From: Azonexaceae bacterium
GTDB taxonomy: Bacteria > Pseudomonadota > Gammaproteobacteria > Burkholderiales > Rhodocyclaceae
Reading direction: 5' to 3'
NCBI GenBank assembly: GCA_009469665.1
Contig: SSTB01000072.1
Span: forward strand, 1 to 26,701
DNA length: 26,701 nt
Positions within the stretch are counted from its first letter, which is position 1; each line of letters begins with the position of its first letter. The notes below the pieces were generated by a model. The model saw nothing but the letters and a program-made list of their open reading frames with translations. It did not search any database and had not been told where the DNA came from. Made by a program: the position numbers and the translations under genes. Positions 23,337 through 26,701 of the stretch are shown here, piece after piece.

Positions 23337-24281
23337 GCCGATCAATGCCTGCCGCAGGGTGGGGCCGCTGATGATGCGGGAAAGCTTTTCGGCATAGGCC
23401 GGGTCGGTGGCATAGCCGGCCTGTTGCAGACGGCGGGCGAATTCCGCCCCGTCCTGGGAACCGATGACCCCGCCGTAGCGGGGATTGTTGCGCAAGAGCG
23501 CCGCGTAATCCTGGAAGGCCTCCGCGTAGGATCCGTAGGCCCGGAAGCGTTCACTCACCTGCTGCGGCACGCCGTCCACGTACTCGGTGGTCTGGGCCTC
23601 GACGGTAGCCCCGGTCCAGCTCCTGCCGGCCTTGATGCCGAACAGGTTGTAGCTGCCGCCGCCGTCGGAGCGCCGCGGTTCGCTGCGGCCCCAACCGCTT
23701 TCCAGGGCGGCGTGGGCCACCAGGAACTGAGGAGGAATGCCGGTGGAACGGCTGGCTTCGACGGCGTGGGGCCAGACGCGATTGACGAAGTCCCGCGCCG
23801 AGGCCGGGGCGGCGGCTTCCCCCGGCACGGACGGGGCGCCCGCGGCGGGGGCGGCAGCGGGAGAGCCCACCCCGCGGCCCGCCAGGGCGCCGGGGCGCAA
23901 ATCCGGCAACCCGGAGGGCAAGGCTGCCGCCCCCGGAAGGCCCAGGGCGCCGCCAGCGTCGCCGGCGTTCTTCAGATACTGGCCGAGTTGCTCCTCGATC
24001 AATCTGGCGAAGCCGAGACCTTTGCCGGAAGCGAGGTTCTGCGCCAACTGCTGGTCCAGGAGCCCGGTGTAGAAACGGGTCTGGTCGCTGTCCAGCAGAC
24101 CGTCCTGGGGCGTGGCGTCGCGCATGCTCTTCATGACCATCTGCAGGAACATGGTCTCGAACTGGCGCGCCGCTTCCTTCAATCCCTGCTGGGGGTCCCG
24201 GGCCAGAGCCTCGCGGATGTCCTGGCTGACGCGGGCGTCCACCGCCAGCCGGTTGGGGGTGTCCTGAATCTTGATCGCCAT
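23334..24281 (-). CDS. flgJ: Flagellar rod-assembly protein / muramidase-type hydrolase FlgJ
   Basis: A 315-residue two-domain FlgJ. Residues about 20-105 are the rod-cap domain (LKEAARQFETMFLQMVMKSMRDAT, LLDQQLAQNLASGKGLG). A Pro/Ala/Gly-rich linker (about 108-160) leads to the C-terminal glucosaminidase/muramidase domain (about 165-315). Its catalytic Glu194 lies in AHAALESGWGRSE, with YNLFGIKAGRSW and FRAYGSYAEAFQDYAALL following. It caps the growing rod and opens the peptidoglycan in the periplasm. The ATG at 24281 is preferred; a GTG at 24302 lacks a ribosome site. The stop codon is part of the flgK promoter. Confidence 0.96.
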   Translation of the reverse strand: MAIKIQDTPNRLAVDARVSQDIREALARDPQQGLKEAARQFETMFLQMVMKSMRDATPQDGLLDSDQTRFYTGLLDQQLAQNLASGKGLGFARLIEEQLGQYLKNAGDAGGALGLPGAAALPSGLPDLRPGALAGRGVGSPAAAPAAGAPSVPGEAAAPASARDFVNRVWPHAVEASRSTGIPPQFLVAHAALESGWGRSEPRRSDGGGSYNLFGIKAGRSWTGATVEAQTTEYVDGVPQQVSERFRAYGSYAEAFQDYAALLRNNPRYGGVIGSQDGAEFARRLQQAGYATDPAYAEKLSRIISGPTLRQALIG

Positions 24282-24350
24282 GGCGCTCTCAGGGCCTCCC
24301 ACCGGTCGCCGACGGATGGGCCGGGAGAAACCCGGTGGGAAACCGCCGCA

Positions 24351-25451
24351 TCAGATCACCTCCAGTTCGGCGCGCAGGGCGCCGGCGGCCTTCATGGCCT
24401 GAAGGATGGCCAGCAGGTCGAGGGGATTCGCCCCTAGGGCGTTGAGGGCCTTGACCACCTCGGCAAGGTTGGCGCCGGCCTTGACGCTCATCAGGCTGCC
24501 GTTGTCCTGCTTGACCTGGATATCGGTGGCGGGGGCCTGGGCCGGCCCTCCGGGCTGTTCGCCGACGACGACGGACAGATTGCCGTGGGCCACGGCACAG
24601 CTCTCCAGCGTCACGGTCCGGTTCATGACCACCGAGCCGGTGCGGGGATTGACGATGACCTTGGCGGCGGAAACCGCCGGCGTGACTTCCAGATTGTCGA
24701 GCCGCCCCAGGAAGGCGACCCGGGCGTCGGCTTCGTCCGGCGCCCGCACCCGGATCTGGCGGCCATCCACCGCCTGGGCCACGTTGCGACCCAGGGCGGC
24801 ATTGATGGCCTCGACGACTTTCTGCGCGGTCCCGAAGTCGGCGCTGGCCAGTTCGTAGTGAATGTAGGGGCCGTTGCCCACCGGCGTCGGCACTTCGCGC
24901 TCGACCGTCGCGCCGGCCGGGATGCGGCCCGCGGAGAGGTGATTGACGGTGACCTTGGCGCCCCCCGCCGAGGCGCCTGCGCCGCCCACCAGGACGTTGC
25001 CCTGGGCGATGGCATAAACCTGGCCATCAGCGCCTTTCATAGGGGTCATCAGCAGGGTGCCGCCCCGCAGGCTCTTGGCGTTGCCCAGGGAGGATACCGT
25101 CACGTCCATCGCCTGCCCGGCCTTGGAAAAGGGTGGCAGGTTGGTGGTGACCATGACCGCCGCGGCGTTTTTCAGCTGGAGCTTGGCGGCTTGGTCGGCG
25201 GACAGGGTGATGCCCATCTGGGCCAGCATGTTGGCGATGGCCTGGGTGGTGAATGGGGTCTGGGTGGTCTGGTCACCGGTGCCGTCCAGGCCGACCACGA
25301 TGCCGTAGCCGATGAGCTGGTTGTTGCGCACCCCCTGTATGCTGGCCAGGTCCTTGATGCGCTCGGCCTGGGCCGTACCCGCCAGGAGAGTGCAGCAGCC
25401 GGCGGCGAGGATTGCCGCCTGCCGGAACCATTTGCCGCTCGATGTCTTCAT
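24351..25451 (-). CDS. flgI: Flagellar P-ring protein FlgI
   Basis: A 366-residue periplasmic protein that forms the P ring in the peptidoglycan layer. A signal peptide (cut after Ala29, AGTAQA) precedes [32 protein letters not shown], the family N terminus. Conserved stretches continue with [33 protein letters not shown] and end in [28 protein letters not shown]. Length matches E. coli FlgI. GGAGG lies six bases before the ATG. It sits between flgH and flgJ in the standard order, 24 bases after flgH. Confidence 0.98.
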   Translation of the reverse strand: MKTSSGKWFRQAAILAAGCCTLLAGTAQAERIKDLASIQGVRNNQLIGYGIVVGLDGTGDQTTQTPFTTQAIANMLAQMGITLSADQAAKLQLKNAAAVMVTTNLPPFSKAGQAMDVTVSSLGNAKSLRGGTLLMTPMKGADGQVYAIAQGNVLVGGAGASAGGAKVTVNHLSAGRIPAGATVEREVPTPVGNGPYIHYELASADFGTAQKVVEAINAALGRNVAQAVDGRQIRVRAPDEADARVAFLGRLDNLEVTPAVSAAKVIVNPRTGSVVMNRTVTLESCAVAHGNLSVVVGEQPGGPAQAPATDIQVKQDNGSLMSVKAGANLAEVVKALNALGANPLDLLAILQAMKAAGALRAELEVI

Positions 25452-25475
25452 TTACCGCCTCCGGCCGTATTTTTC

Positions 25476-26138
25476 CTAGAACGGCAGAACACTAAGGAAG
25501 AAGCGTGCCAGCCAGCCGATGGTTTCCGAATCGGAGATCTGGCCGGCGGATTTGTATTCGATGCGGGCGTCGGCGATCTTGGACGAGGGCACGGTGTTGG
25601 TGGAATCGATGAACACCGGATTGACCACGCCCGAAACGCGCACATATTCCTGCTCCTTGCCGATGGCGACCTGCTTTTCGCCGGAAACCAGCAGATTGCC
25701 GTTGGGCAGGACCTCGATGACCGTGGCGGTCATGGTGCCGTTGAACAGGTTGCGGTTGCCGGCGTTGCCCTTGCCCTCGAAGGCGGTCGTGCTGCTCGCG
25801 TCCACACCCAGGCCCCGCAGACCCTTGCCCGGAAGTCGCGCAAGCGTCGTCACGTCGGCCGTCATGGAACTGCTGCGGTCGATCTTGGCGTTGGAGGTGG
25901 TGGACGCCGAGGTGCTCTCGGTGATCGTGACGGTCAGGGTGTCGCCGACGAAGCGGGCCCGGTGATCCTCGAAGAGCGGCCGGCTGTAACCCGCTTGGTA
26001 GATGGCGCCCCGCCCCGCCGCAGTTGCCGGCCTGTCTGCGGGCCTGGTGGTCATGGGTTGATGGACATTGGTCGGCGGTACGGTCTGACAGGCGGCCAGG
26101 AGAAGCGCGGCGAGCCCAAGGGGAATGAGGCTTCTCAT
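25476..26138 (-). CDS. flgH: Flagellar L-ring lipoprotein FlgH
   Basis: A 220-residue outer-membrane lipoprotein forming the L ring. The lipobox LLAAC places the lipidated residue at Cys17 after a short signal. Diagnostic stretches are ARFVGDTLTVTITESTSAST, MTATVIEVLPNGNLLVSGEKQ, and the C-terminal EYVRVSGVVNPVFIDSTNTV with ISDSETIGWLARFFLSVLPF. The ATG at 26138 is used; a GTG at 26150, which overlaps the flgG stop as GTGA, would add four residues and is equally possible. The order flgG-flgH-flgI matches other bacteria. Confidence 0.97.
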   Translation of the reverse strand: MRSLIPLGLAALLLAACQTVPPTNVHQPMTTRPADRPATAAGRGAIYQAGYSRPLFEDHRARFVGDTLTVTITESTSASTTSNAKIDRSSSMTADVTTLARLPGKGLRGLGVDASSTTAFEGKGNAGNRNLFNGTMTATVIEVLPNGNLLVSGEKQVAIGKEQEYVRVSGVVNPVFIDSTNTVPSSKIADARIEYKSAGQISDSETIGWLARFFLSVLPF

Positions 26139-26146
26139 GGTGTTGC

Positions 26147-26701
26147 TCACAGTTGGGTCAGGCGGGCCAGCATCTGATCGGATGTGGACACCACCTTGCT
26201 GTTGAGTTCGTAGGCCCGCTGGGTCTGGATCATGGTCACCAGTTCCTCGGCCACGTTGACGTTGGAGGTTTCCACATAACCCTGGCTGACGATACCGGCG
26301 CCGTTGGTCCCCGGGGTGTTGGGGGTGGGGGCGCCACTGGCGGCGGTCTCCTGGAACAGATTCTGCCCCAGGCTTTGCAGGCCCCCGGGGTTGATGAAGG
26401 TGGCCAGCTGGATGGAGCCGATCTGGGTGGCAGTAGCGCTGCCCGTCTGGGTGACGGTCACCGTGCCGTCCTGCCCGATGGACATAGACAGCGCGTCGGC
26501 AGGAATGGTGATCGCCGGAGACAGGGGAAAGCCGTCGGCCGTGACGATCTGGCCCTGATTGTCCTTCTGGAAGGAGCCGTCCCGGGTGTAGCCCGTGGTG
26601 CCGTCCGGCAGAAGGATCTGGAAAAATCCGTTGCCCTGGACAGCGATATCGAGGGAGTTGTCGGTCTTTTGCACATTGCCCTGGGTGAATACCCGGGCCA
26701 C
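26147..26701 (-). CDS. flgG: Flagellar distal rod protein FlgG, C-terminal part (N terminus outside the window)
   Basis: The last 184 codons of FlgG. The frame is open to the window edge, so about 75 N-terminal residues are missing; the GTG at the edge is an internal Val. FlgG features are [61 protein letters not shown] and the C-terminal rod/hook signature [26 protein letters not shown]. It forms the distal rod of the basal body. Its stop is close to or overlaps the flgH start, so flgG-H are co-translated. Confidence 0.97.
   Translation of the reverse strand: MARVFTQGNVQKTDNSLDIAVQGNGFFQILLPDGTTGYTRDGSFQKDNQGQIVTADGFPLSPAITIPADALSMSIGQDGTVTVTQTGSATATQIGSIQLATFINPGGLQSLGQNLFQETAASGAPTPNTPGTNGAGIVSQGYVETSNVNVAEELVTMIQTQRAYELNSKVVSTSDQMLARLTQL

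Noticed and set aside
24321..24335. CCGGG-AGAAA-CCCGG hairpin between flgI and flgJ
   Set aside because: The stem is only 5 bp, there is no T-run, and flgI and flgJ are expected to be co-transcribed.
1..26701. Searched for CRISPR arrays, tRNA/rRNA genes, transposases and prophage structural genes
   Set aside because: No regularly spaced direct repeats, tRNA cloverleaf or rRNA-like sequence, and no transposase, integrase or phage structural protein motifs were seen.

Overview
This is a gene-dense, GC-rich window with short intergenic gaps. Frequent ATGA/GTGA start-stop overlaps, a type-A malate synthase, a DctS/TtrS-like two-component pair and betaproteobacterial-style flagellar genes suggest a motile betaproteobacterium, possibly Rhodocyclales-like. 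That placement is inference; no rRNA or other marker is present.

Region 1 (1-4130): the 3' end of malate synthase and its terminator, then a minus-strand operon of a TetR regulator and an Rph/PEP-synthase-like phosphotransferase. The operon starts next to a 36-bp palindrome that is probably the TetR operator. Region 2 (4247-8404): a large minus-strand protein joins a peptidoglycan-binding domain, a GH19 lysozyme/chitinase-like domain, a papain-like protease and an alpha/beta hydrolase. It is divergent from lrgA-lrgB, which encode holin/antiholin-like membrane proteins. Region 3 (8395-11570): a 163-bp palindromic repeat (copy A), then a PAS-PAS histidine kinase and a FixJ/NarL-type response regulator.

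Region 4 (11683-14100): an exported M48 metalloprotease, an exported ankyrin-repeat protein and a TonB-like protein. The last two are divergent with overlapping start codons. Region 5 (14207-17021): a minus-strand, translationally coupled set of DUF4239-like membrane protein, glutamate racemase (murI) and a CaiB/BaiF-type CoA-transferase. Repeat copy B (17030-17192) lies immediately upstream. Region 6 (17334-26701): flagellar genes. fliO-fliP-fliQ-fliR (export gate, plus strand) converge on a minus-strand run flgG(partial)-flgH-flgI-flgJ-flgK-flgL plus a coupled lipoprotein gene. A good FliA (sigma-28) promoter match sits between flgJ and flgK.

The points most worth following up are the multi-hydrolase fusion facing the holin-like lrgAB pair, the two equal-length palindromic elements whose arms differ from each other in a compensated way, the TetR operator, and the flgJ/flgK junction. 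No tRNA, rRNA, CRISPR array, transposase or phage gene was seen.
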